From: Candidatus Cryptobacteroides equifaecalis
Lineage (GTDB): Bacteria; Bacteroidota; Bacteroidia; Bacteroidales; UBA932
Length of the DNA stretch: 41,326 bases
Reading direction: 5' to 3'
Assembly: GCA_018064625.1 (NCBI GenBank)
Contig: JAGHUW010000035.1
Span: 1 to 41,326 of the forward strand
Shown: positions 8,656 through 17,213 of the stretch, piece by piece
Layout of the letters: the number at the start of each line of letters is the position of its first letter
How positions within the stretch are numbered: the stretch's first letter is position 1
Notes under the pieces: generated by a model
Seen by the model: only the letters and a program-made list of their open reading frames with translations
The model's database searches: none
Told to the model about the DNA's origin: nothing
Made by a program: the position numbers and the translations under genes

Positions 8656-10829
8656 CAGAATGGATATCCTACGCCGAAATGAACTGAGAATCCGTCTTTA
8701 TTGAACCAGTCCTTGGGGGCAATCCATCTCATACCTTCCTCTTTGCCCGGATCACGCAGTTTTATGCCCAAATCCAACCTGAGAAGGATGAAGTCAAGAT
8801 TGAGACGGAGACCGGCACCCCAGTCCGCTGCAAGCGTCTTGTAGAAATTATGGAAATAGAAGGTCCTGTTCTCATAATCCTCGAACATGAAATCTCCCGT
8901 GTAATTCCTTATATCCCAAATATTTCCGGTTTCGGCAAAGAGTGCTCCCTCCATCTTCCAGAACATTTTGAACCTGTATTCCAGGTCGAATTCAAGCTTC
9001 ACGTCACCGGTCTGGCTCGGGATAATGAAGAATTTTTCCATTTCCGCACCTCCAGGACCCAGTGTTCTTGCCTGCCAGCCTCTCATACTGCTTGCTCCAC
9101 CCACGTAGAACTGCCTGTCGTAAGGGAGCACGTTTGATTTGCCGTAAGCTATTCCCGCTCCGGCAACAAACCTCATCGCCAGAGCCTGGCCGTTATCGGC
9201 ACCGAAACGGAAGACATGTCCAGCAGAGAGTTCACCTCTTGCATATTGTGAATAATCCACGCCCAGAACTTTGGTGGCGCCGAACAGATGCAGAAGGTTT
9301 CCTGAAACATCGAGGTTGAGTTTCGCGAATGAGTAGCTGGTCTTTGGAACGATATCGGAATTGGAGATATAATAGAGCATGCCTCCAACGCCAAGGTCTA
9401 TATGCTCGTCGAACATGGCGAGCAGGAAAGGGTTCAGGAGTATGGATTCGATGAATTCTTCGCTGAGGTTGAACACCCTTATGTAATTGCCCCTCAAAGG
9501 GAAAAGTTGATAAAAGAATTTCTGTCTGATCGAACCGTTGTAGCCGAAACTGAGGGAGGTCATGTTCCTCTTGTACTCAGGTCTGTCCTGCAGACTGAAG
9601 GTGGCGCTGATTTCTGTCCTTGGGATATCACCCCCCTTGAAAAGGCTGTTGCTCAGTCCGAGGAAGCGCGGGAAACTGAGACTTGCCGTCAGCGAAGCCT
9701 CCGTGGCCTTGATGTCCGTCTTCGGCACAAACTGGAAATTGCATTTTGTGCCGATGCTCAGCCATTCGCCGCCCTTGAAGATGTTCTTATGATACCAGTT
9801 GACCTGCGGGCTGATTCCCAGGAGTCCGGCTGAGCTGCTGGAAAGTTCAAGGTCTGCCTTGATTCCGCTTATGCTTGACTCGGAAAGGTTTATCCTGCAG
9901 TCCAGAAGCGAGGAGTCTCTCGGCGTCAGCTCCACACCCACTCCCTTGAAAAGACGCAGGGAAGACATGCGGTTGTAGGTGTTGTTTACCGTCTTAGGGT
10001 TGTAAATGTCGCCAGGCTTAATGGAGTTGAGTTTTTTCAGCACATCCGTCCTGAAGTCAATGTCCGAAGAATGGCTGATGCTCACGTCCCCGAAATGGTA
10101 CTTGTTCAGAGGGTGGGCGTTCTCTGCACTCTGGTTGCGCGTGTAGTCTCGAATCTGATACTTAAGCAGTGCCTTCCCCCCGAGTGTGTCCGCCTCGAAG
10201 AAAAAGTGGTTCTTGTTGAAGTCATAGTAGCCCAGGCCGTTGAAGTAGCTGGCGCTTCTTGACGATTCCGCTTCGAGAATCTTTTCAGACAGGAAATCCC
10301 CCTTGTGAATAATGATGTTCTTCCTGTCTGCGTCAAATTCTTCGGCGAACTTGTCATTGCCCTCAGGAAGGATGAAACACAGACTGTCTATTGGATAGCG
10401 TTTACCTGGGGTGACAATATATTTGACCTTTACCGTTCTCCTTATGGTATCTATCGTAGCCTTGACCTCGGAATCATAGTATCCCAGATATTTAAGGTGG
10501 TCATAGATGTTCTGTTCCGAATTTATCATTGCCTCCTGCGAAAATTCCACGGGGGCAGTCCCTATCTTCTCCCAGACTTTGTCCATGCCTTTGCCACTGC
10601 CGTTCTGCCAGTTATATACATAAAGGAAAGGGTTCCATCCAAAAAGAAAGGAGGAATTCGACTTCTGGCGTATGTAGGATGTGACGTCGGAGCTTTTAAG
10701 ATCGCTTTTCTCCGTGAACTGCACCTTGTTTGATGCAAGGCGATATTTCCCTTCCGGAAGCACTCGGGTGGTACTGCAGGAGGTGGCAAACAGGGCGGCG
10801 GCCGTCAATATCGCAAGGTCTTTTCTCAT
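8655..10829 (-). CDS. Omp85 superfamily outer membrane protein (BamA/TamA-like), lipoprotein-like N-terminus
   Basis: MRKDLAILTAAALFATSCSTTRVLPEGKYRL, POTRA-like repeats, C-terminal FYVGGASSMRGWQARTLGPG and terminal FGVGYPF. Confidence 0.85.
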   Translation of the reverse strand: MRKDLAILTAAALFATSCSTTRVLPEGKYRLASNKVQFTEKSDLKSSDVTSYIRQKSNSSFLFGWNPFLYVYNWQNGSGKGMDKVWEKIGTAPVEFSQEAMINSEQNIYDHLKYLGYYDSEVKATIDTIRRTVKVKYIVTPGKRYPIDSLCFILPEGNDKFAEEFDADRKNIIIHKGDFLSEKILEAESSRSASYFNGLGYYDFNKNHFFFEADTLGGKALLKYQIRDYTRNQSAENAHPLNKYHFGDVSISHSSDIDFRTDVLKKLNSIKPGDIYNPKTVNNTYNRMSSLRLFKGVGVELTPRDSSLLDCRINLSESSISGIKADLELSSSSAGLLGISPQVNWYHKNIFKGGEWLSIGTKCNFQFVPKTDIKATEASLTASLSFPRFLGLSNSLFKGGDIPRTEISATFSLQDRPEYKRNMTSLSFGYNGSIRQKFFYQLFPLRGNYIRVFNLSEEFIESILLNPFLLAMFDEHIDLGVGGMLYYISNSDIVPKTSYSFAKLNLDVSGNLLHLFGATKVLGVDYSQYARGELSAGHVFRFGADNGQALAMRFVAGAGIAYGKSNVLPYDRQFYVGGASSMRGWQARTLGPGGAEMEKFFIIPSQTGDVKLEFDLEYRFKMFWKMEGALFAETGNIWDIRNYTGDFMFEDYENRTFYFHNFYKTLAADWGAGLRLNLDFILLRLDLGIKLRDPGKEEGMRWIAPKDWFNKDGFSVHFGVGYPF

Positions 10830-11527
10830 CTTCTTTTGAATTCGGCCAGGGTTACTGCGGTTGCTACGGCTACATTCAGGGATTCGGCTTTGGAGTTTCC
10901 GTATGACGGGATGAGAATTCTCGAGTCCACAAGGGCTGCGGTCTCCCTGCTTATCCCTCTGGATTCGTTCCCCATCACCACAAGGCCTTCCTTTGACAGT
11001 TCGGTACTGTAGATATTGTCCCCGTCAAGAAAGGTTCCGTATACGTTCTGTCCGGCATTATGGAACATTCGGCATATGGAAGGTATGTCTGCACAGACCG
11101 CCTTCACACGGAAGATGGAGCCCATGGATGACTGAATGACCTTGGGGTTGAAGAGCTCGACGCTGTCTGGAGAGTAAAAAAGAGTCTCTACGCCGAACCA
11201 CTCCGCAAGCCTTATGATAGTGCCCATGTTGCCTGGGTCACGAACTGAGTCAAGAGCCAGGCACAGGCCTCCTGTGGAAGCTTCACATTGTACCGCGGGG
11301 CGTTTGACAACAGCCATTACTGGAGAGGATGAAGAAAATGATGATAGCTTATCCATCAATTCCTTACCTATATCTTCCTGACGCAAAACTTTAAGTACTT
11401 CAAAGCTGGATGCAAGGGCCTCTTCCACCATCTTCTCCCCTTCAACGACGAAGAGTCCGAGGGAATCACGGAACTTCTTTTCCCTGAGGGAACGTATCTG
11501 CTTTATTTCTGCGTTGCTCAAGCTCAT
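10826..11527 (-). CDS. TrmH/SpoU family RNA methyltransferase
   Basis: SPOUT motifs DSVRDPGNMGTIIRLAEWFG, MGNESRGIS, IPSYGNSKAESLNVAVATAV. Confidence 0.9.
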   Translation of the reverse strand: MSLSNAEIKQIRSLREKKFRDSLGLFVVEGEKMVEEALASSFEVLKVLRQEDIGKELMDKLSSFSSSSPVMAVVKRPAVQCEASTGGLCLALDSVRDPGNMGTIIRLAEWFGVETLFYSPDSVELFNPKVIQSSMGSIFRVKAVCADIPSICRMFHNAGQNVYGTFLDGDNIYSTELSKEGLVVMGNESRGISRETAALVDSRILIPSYGNSKAESLNVAVATAVTLAEFKRR

Positions 11528-11534
11528 ATAAATA

Positions 11535-11542
11535 CAAATTTA
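11535..11542 (-). promoter_or_regulatory. Putative -7 box TAAATTTG for the TrmH-family gene
   Basis: Minus-strand TAAATTTG matches TAnnTTTG, 7 nt from the start codon. Confidence 0.4.
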
Positions 11543-11566
11543 ATGCTTTTTTTGTATATTGGCACA

Positions 11567-14500
11567 ATGAAGAAAACCCTTTTGACCGTACTTGCAATCG
11601 CCATGCTTTCATCTTGCGGATGGACAGATGAAAACATAGCACTCATGAGACCTGTCACGGCCTCATCAAATTATGATTTCAACCTATGCTCACAGCTTGT
11701 GACGGATGGCCTTCTGTGCGAAGATCTTCCTGCATACCTCACTTTGGAGGCTGATGGGCGGGCTCTGTCTGCTGCGGAACAGGTACCGCTCCTCGACATG
11801 GACACCTACAGCCGCATGGATTTTCCCGGAGGGCGTCATGAACTGACGCTTGGATTCCATAATTACAAAGCGGATTTCGGAGTCGCCAGATTTGTTGCGA
11901 GACTTTCAAAAAATGCTGACTGGAATCTTGCCCTTCAGGTTTCGGAAGATGGTTCCAACTGGCAGGAAATCGAGAAGAAAAGTGGTAATGAAAGCATTGT
12001 AAATGAATCATTCACTGTATCTGACCTATACCATTACTATAGATATGTATTCTCCTCCCCTCAGGACTGTGGATGGTCTGTGCGCTCATTGGATTTCCAT
12101 GATGCATCAGCCGATCTGAACCCTACCGGAAACAAGCACGAATTCTATTCCAGCCGTAATCTCAGCGACATCACTCCGGCCTCTATTTTCCGCAGCGTCT
12201 GGATGAGCAGGGATGGAGGGTCTCAGTGGCTCAGCATTGACCTGGGCAGACGCTCCAGAGTTTCTGGAGTCGAAGTCCTTTGGGCAAGCTCCCCTGCCAC
12301 ATTCGGCCTGAGTGCCTCGGATGACGGGCAGAACTGGGAAAGGAAGACTGATGGAAAGCGATTCAGCGCAAGATACGTCAGGCTGGATCTTGAAGGCAAT
12401 CCTGAAGGCGAGCCGTACATGATAAGTGAGGTGAGAGTGATGGGAGGCAGAAAATCAGCCTCGGTGGTGGGCGCTGCGGGGCCGGATGGCTGGCAGCTCA
12501 GGCGGGCCGACGTGGAGAGTCCCTGGCTACCCGCAATCGTTCCCGGCACTGTCTTGAGATCATACATCGATATGGGAGTTGTTCCGGATCCGAATTTCGC
12601 TGACAATCAGCTTCAGATTTCCGAATCCTATTTCCGCTCTGACTTCATCTACAGAAAAGTACTGGATTCCGATCCCTCAGAATGCGTGCTCTCCTTTGAC
12701 GGGATAAGCTGGAAGGCTGAGGTTTTCCTGAACTCCGAAGCTGTGGGGAAGATAGATGGAGCATTCAAACGGGCTTCATTCGACCTTGGCGGCAAGTTGC
12801 TGGGCGGAGGGCGCGACACAATCACGGTTCTCGTGCGAAAGCCAGAACATCCAGGCTTCGCTACCTTGCAGAACCTTCAGTCACCCGGCTTGAATGGAGG
12901 AAAGATGGGGGCCGACAATCCTTCCTTCCATGCCTCGGTTGGCTGGGACTGGATACCTACCATACGCGGACGCAACATAGGCATATGGAATGACGTTCGC
13001 ATGGAAAAGAGGCGTGATCTGAAATTGAGCGACCCATGCGTAAAGACTGTTCTCGATGCTGACGGCTCAGCTCTGGTGACAGTGCTGGCAAAAGTCGGCA
13101 ATCACGGTTCGGAAACGGCAGACGCTGCGCTCGAATGCATACTTGAGGACATGCACCAGGAAGTGCGCGTCTCACTTGCCCCAGGTGAGGAGAAGGAGGT
13201 CGAATTACCAGCATTCAGAGTGGACAGGTGCCAGCTCTGGTGGCCGAAGGGATATGGAGAGCCGACCCTGCATGAGCTGAAGCTCCAGCTGCTCGCAGAA
13301 GGAGGGGCCTCATGCGATGAATTGGCTTTCAAGGCTGGCTTCAGACAGATGGAATACAATGTTGAGAATGGGGCTCTGCAGATATATGTCAACGGCCGGC
13401 GCTTTGTGGGCAAGGGCGGAAACTGGGGATTCAGCGAATCCAATCTTAGATATACTGCAGCCGAATACGATGCAGCCGTGAGATACCACGCGGATATGAA
13501 TTTCACCATGATACGCAACTGGGTGGGACAGACAGGTGACGATGAGTTCTACGAAGCCTGTGACAGGCACGGCATCATGGTATGGCAGGATTTCTGGCTT
13601 GCGAATCCTTCTGACGGACCGGATCCGTATGATGAGGATATGTTCATGGATAATGCACAGGATCTTGTCAGCAGGATACGCAGACATCCGTGCATAGCTC
13701 TTTATTGCGGCAGGAATGAGGGTTATCCGCCTGCTTCGTTGAACTCGGGACTTGCCTCCCTTGTATCAGAGATGCATGGCGACATAATATACATACCTGA
13801 TTCAGCCGATGATACCGTAAGCGGACGAGGTCCTTACACGGTACTTCAGAGTCCGGAATATTTCGAGCTGCCTTTCCAGGACAAATTCCACAGCGAACGC
13901 GGTATGCCTTCCATAATGAATATCGAAAACCTTGAAAGGACGCTTGGCAAGGATCATCTCTGGCCTATCGATGACGTCTGGGGCATCCATGACTTCACAC
14001 TCAATGGGGCGCAGAAATGTTCGAACGTCATAAGTATGGTGGAGAAAGCCTTCGGGCCGTGTGAGAATGCCGAAGAGTTCACCCGGAGGGCTCAGTGGAT
14101 AAACTACAACGGCTACAGAGCCCTGTTCGAGTCCAGGAGCCGCGGCAGGAACGGTTTGCTCCTGTGGATGAGCCATCCGGCATGGCCGTCTATGGTATGG
14201 CAGACCTACGACTATTATTTTGAACCTCTGGCTTCTTATTTCGCATGTAAGAAAGCGTGCGAACCTTTGCACATACAGTTCAATCCGTCATCACGTAAAA
14301 TAGAAGTTGTGAATACCTCTGCAGGAAACAGGCCGGGGCTCACTGCCAGATTGGAGATGTACGATATGTATGGCAGGTGTTTTTACGAGGACAGTACTGT
14401 TCTGGATTCGGATGAAGACTCGACTCTCGAACTGATGGATGTTCCGGCTGATATCCCTTGTGAGGTTTATTACATCAAATCCTCATTGAACGAGGAAGGA

Positions 14501-14821
14501 GAACCGGTCTCTGAAAACTTCTACATTCTTGGACGCGAGGAAGGAAATTTGCGTGCACTCTCGGAACTTCCGAAGCCTGAGCTGAAGATGGAGACAGGTT
14601 TCATAAGGACTGAAAACGGGCAGAAGATGACAGCTCTCATCAGCAATGTTTCCGAGTCTCCTGCTCTGATGATAAGAATGTCGCTTCACGATCGTGCTGG
14701 TCTGATAGCTCCCGTTATATTCAACGACAATTACTTCTCCCTGCTTCCTGGTGAGACCCGTGAAATCACTGCGGAATTCGGTGAAACTGAAGGAAAAATA
14801 GATATAACACTTATGTTATAA
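11567..14821 (+). CDS. GH2 family glycoside hydrolase lipoprotein with F5/8-type (discoidin) domains; exo-beta-glucosaminidase/beta-mannosidase-like
   Basis: Lipobox MKKTLLTVLAIAMLSSCG; N-terminal discoidin-like repeats; GH2 motifs GKGGNWGFSESNLRY, MIRNWVGQTGDDEFYEACDRHGIMVWQDF, YCGRNEG (acid/base), HSERGMPS (nucleophile). Confidence 0.85.
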   Translation: MKKTLLTVLAIAMLSSCGWTDENIALMRPVTASSNYDFNLCSQLVTDGLLCEDLPAYLTLEADGRALSAAEQVPLLDMDTYSRMDFPGGRHELTLGFHNYKADFGVARFVARLSKNADWNLALQVSEDGSNWQEIEKKSGNESIVNESFTVSDLYHYYRYVFSSPQDCGWSVRSLDFHDASADLNPTGNKHEFYSSRNLSDITPASIFRSVWMSRDGGSQWLSIDLGRRSRVSGVEVLWASSPATFGLSASDDGQNWERKTDGKRFSARYVRLDLEGNPEGEPYMISEVRVMGGRKSASVVGAAGPDGWQLRRADVESPWLPAIVPGTVLRSYIDMGVVPDPNFADNQLQISESYFRSDFIYRKVLDSDPSECVLSFDGISWKAEVFLNSEAVGKIDGAFKRASFDLGGKLLGGGRDTITVLVRKPEHPGFATLQNLQSPGLNGGKMGADNPSFHASVGWDWIPTIRGRNIGIWNDVRMEKRRDLKLSDPCVKTVLDADGSALVTVLAKVGNHGSETADAALECILEDMHQEVRVSLAPGEEKEVELPAFRVDRCQLWWPKGYGEPTLHELKLQLLAEGGASCDELAFKAGFRQMEYNVENGALQIYVNGRRFVGKGGNWGFSESNLRYTAAEYDAAVRYHADMNFTMIRNWVGQTGDDEFYEACDRHGIMVWQDFWLANPSDGPDPYDEDMFMDNAQDLVSRIRRHPCIALYCGRNEGYPPASLNSGLASLVSEMHGDIIYIPDSADDTVSGRGPYTVLQSPEYFELPFQDKFHSERGMPSIMNIENLERTLGKDHLWPIDDVWGIHDFTLNGAQKCSNVISMVEKAFGPCENAEEFTRRAQWINYNGYRALFESRSRGRNGLLLWMSHPAWPSMVWQTYDYYFEPLASYFACKKACEPLHIQFNPSSRKIEVVNTSAGNRPGLTARLEMYDMYGRCFYEDSTVLDSDEDSTLELMDVPADIPCEVYYIKSSLNEEGEPVSENFYILGREEGNLRALSELPKPELKMETGFIRTENGQKMTALISNVSESPALMIRMSLHDRAGLIAPVIFNDNYFSLLPGETREITAEFGETEGKIDITLML

Positions 14822-14847
14822 TAGATAACGTAAGCGTTATATCTATT
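14797..14847. terminator. Imperfect ~51 bp palindrome between convergent genes; candidate bidirectional terminator or cruciform
   Basis: 12 bp perfect arms AATAGATATAAC (14797-14808) / GTTATATCTATT (14836-14847), with two internal hairpins TATAACA-CTTA-TGTTATA (14803-14820) and ATAACG-TAAG-CGTTAT (14825-14840). Confidence 0.55.
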
Positions 14848-14856
14848 GATATTCAA

Positions 14857-16959
14857 TTAATTCATTTTCATAGGCCTTATTATGGCACCTATGCTTGAAT
14901 CAATGGATGATATCGATGAGTTTCCATTCCTGTCAACGTCCATCATGAGGCCATAACAGTGAGCTGAATAGTCGGAACTGCCCGGAACACCAATCCAATA
15001 ATAACCATATGATGCGTCCTGGACGTATTCACCCTTACTGTTGATATACCCTGCGGCTTTGAACATATCAGCTCCGATGAAACATTTTTTTCTCGGGACA
15101 CAGTATCCACTTGGACATGGGTCGTATATTGTCTTTTTGACAGCTATGTCTGTATCAAGGCCGGTATTCGATTTATTCCAAAGGGTAAGGCATAATTCAT
15201 CACTTCCGTAATCACCTTCAGTGAACCAGTGTCTATGCACTCCCTCAGGCAGAGTGAAGAATGTGTCCGGATTCAGTATTGCATCATGGATATGCGTTGA
15301 GCCGGACGCTGTCCTTTTGCTTAAGTTGGCCGGGAAAGGATCCTTGCGTCCCCACTGGTAATACAGAGACCCATCCTGTTCCTCAGATATCGCACCAAGA
15401 TTGAGATTGAGCATTTTCTCACCGTTGCAATCGAGCAGTCTCATGTTCGCATCCCTGCCCGGGAACCACAGATGCCATGACCAGATGACCTTGTCGTCGC
15501 TTTTTCTTTTCAGCGCGACCACGGCGTTACCCTTTGCCTGCTTGTCATGTACCTCGAAGGTCACGAATCCCTGATAATACGATACGTTGGTGAGCAGCCC
15601 TTCATTGCTTTCCCAGATGAGCTCTCCCTTCATCTGGGTGTCTGTCAGATTTACCTGTTTTGGAATGTAGTACTGAGTGATCGGATTGCCTTCGAAGTCT
15701 ACGAAGCCGGGACCTTTGAATGAATCTTCGTTGATATTGGAGTTCACGGTGGAGTTGCCGTAGACGGCAGGGATCATGAATATTCCCCTTCCCCTGACTA
15801 TGTAACAGTTCGCGGTGGTCCTGTTGATGCTGCCTCCTGTCATGAAATCTATCTGGGATATATCCCATCTATTGGTAGGATACCTCAAGTATCGTATGTC
15901 CAGGATTCCGAGCATTTTCTGCGTGACTATCTCTTCTTCGCTCATCGCGTTCATGATGTTGTCCCTGGCGGCCTCGGCCTCCTTGAGCGCATTCGGGTCC
16001 GTGCATCCTTCCATGGCCGAGTCTATTACAGCAATCGCAGCCTTCTTGGCATCCATCAGAAGGTAGGCAGTCTGCATGTCGAAGTCCTTCTCGTAACCCT
16101 CCCATGCATCCACGGAAGCAGTGAACTGGAGCTCGCTGGCTTCAAGGTTGCAGAGGGTCACGTTCATTGTGGAGCGTCGTCCCTTGACGAGTTCCGTAGT
16201 AAGACTCTGGTCGTATTCACCCACAACGGTCTGCGTACCCTTGATGCGGCATTCCCAGACGAAGCGTATTTTCACCTTTCCCGGAATGAAGGTCATACTC
16301 TTGGAGTAGTCCTCGCCTACTGTCTCACCCTCGGACGGCACGGCCTCGTATGTCTGCTTTCCCCCAAGGTCCTTCCAACTGTCTGCAGTAAAGTCGTAGA
16401 CTCCTCCCTCGGGCGCGGTGATGGATATGCCCTTCACGAAGAAATCTGTCTCCGGGTCGTTCCCTTTGCATTTTACGACCAGCTGGGAGAGTTTGTGCGA
16501 GAATGTGAGCATGACGGCATCATCGCTCTTCTCATGTGCGGGAGAGGACGCCGCCACGAGGTCTTCCGTGCCGTTTTGGGAATAGACGATGGTCGCCGAC
16601 CCGTCGGCAGCGACGCAGATCTGCTCGCTGTCCGGATAGACGGCATAGAACGAAACGGTTCCTTCGGCCGGGAAGAAGTATTTCTTTCCTGGGACCTTGT
16701 AGAAGCCGTCGGCATAGCTCAGTGCGGCGTTGAACATCTCGGACTCGTCCGCGTCGATGACGGCCGCACATCGGAAGCCCCCGCTCTGGAGTGCCTCAGC
16801 GTTCGTTTCGTTGACCGCCTTGGTCTCCACTCGGATACCGCGGCTGCCGAAGTAGATTTCTCCGGGCTCAGGTTTGACAATTGAAACAGGGCTTTTGCCG
16901 CATGATACCAGCATGGCCCCCAGTGCCATGGCCGGAATGATTTTTTTTAGAATTTTCAT
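14857..16959 (-). CDS. Fimbrillin family lipoprotein with C-terminal FISUMP/lectin-like region
   Basis: Lipobox MKILKKIIPAMALGAMLVSCGKS; fimbrillin-like DLVAASSPAHEKSDDAVMLTFSHKLSQLVVKCKG; C-terminal YYQWGRKDPFP, YDPCPSGYCVPR, GAIIRPMK. Start 16959 rather than 17049. Confidence 0.75.
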   Translation of the reverse strand: MKILKKIIPAMALGAMLVSCGKSPVSIVKPEPGEIYFGSRGIRVETKAVNETNAEALQSGGFRCAAVIDADESEMFNAALSYADGFYKVPGKKYFFPAEGTVSFYAVYPDSEQICVAADGSATIVYSQNGTEDLVAASSPAHEKSDDAVMLTFSHKLSQLVVKCKGNDPETDFFVKGISITAPEGGVYDFTADSWKDLGGKQTYEAVPSEGETVGEDYSKSMTFIPGKVKIRFVWECRIKGTQTVVGEYDQSLTTELVKGRRSTMNVTLCNLEASELQFTASVDAWEGYEKDFDMQTAYLLMDAKKAAIAVIDSAMEGCTDPNALKEAEAARDNIMNAMSEEEIVTQKMLGILDIRYLRYPTNRWDISQIDFMTGGSINRTTANCYIVRGRGIFMIPAVYGNSTVNSNINEDSFKGPGFVDFEGNPITQYYIPKQVNLTDTQMKGELIWESNEGLLTNVSYYQGFVTFEVHDKQAKGNAVVALKRKSDDKVIWSWHLWFPGRDANMRLLDCNGEKMLNLNLGAISEEQDGSLYYQWGRKDPFPANLSKRTASGSTHIHDAILNPDTFFTLPEGVHRHWFTEGDYGSDELCLTLWNKSNTGLDTDIAVKKTIYDPCPSGYCVPRKKCFIGADMFKAAGYINSKGEYVQDASYGYYWIGVPGSSDYSAHCYGLMMDVDRNGNSSISSIDSSIGAIIRPMKMN

Positions 16960-16978
16960 AATTCTGTCAGGTTTTATA

Positions 16979-16992
16979 TTTGCAGCTGCAAA
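16979..16992. repeat. 14 bp perfect palindrome TTTGCAGCTGCAAA upstream of the fimbrillin gene
   Basis: Read directly; 20 nt upstream of the start codon at 16959. Confidence 0.6.
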
Positions 16993-17001
16993 GTTCATAA
17001 C

Positions 17002-17036
17002 AAAAAAGCATTTCAACATAAATTGAAACGCTTTTT
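17002..17036 (-). terminator. Terminator-like hairpin upstream of the fimbrillin gene
   Basis: 14 bp stem 17003-17016 / 17023-17036 with 6 nt loop; the single A/C mismatch on plus becomes G.U on the minus-strand RNA; followed by a minus-strand T-run. Confidence 0.6.
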
Positions 17037-17148
17037 CTTCTCTATACATTGTTTCTGCTGCTATAAAAAGGCAATACAGGGCGGTCCAGCGATGATTTTA
17101 CACCATTTTTTTTCGCCAAGATAATCTGCGGTCAAGTGTAGAAAATGC

Positions 17149-17187
17149 AAAAAAAAGGAGAAATTCTTCAAAAAAAGAACTTCTCCC
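17149..17187 (-). terminator. Rho-independent terminator downstream of pfp
   Basis: Minus strand GGGAGAAGTTC-TTTTTTTGAA-GAATTTCTCC followed by TTTTTTTT; 27 nt after the pfp stop. Confidence 0.75.
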
Positions 17188-17213
17188 GTTTTCATTCCCT
17201 TTGTCAGGGGATA

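Noticed and set aside
9402-9833. 143 aa plus-strand ORF
   Set aside because: Antisense to the Omp85 gene; no recognisable domain.
16495-16884. 129 aa plus-strand ORF
   Set aside because: Antisense to the fimbrillin gene in a GC-rich stretch; shadow ORF.
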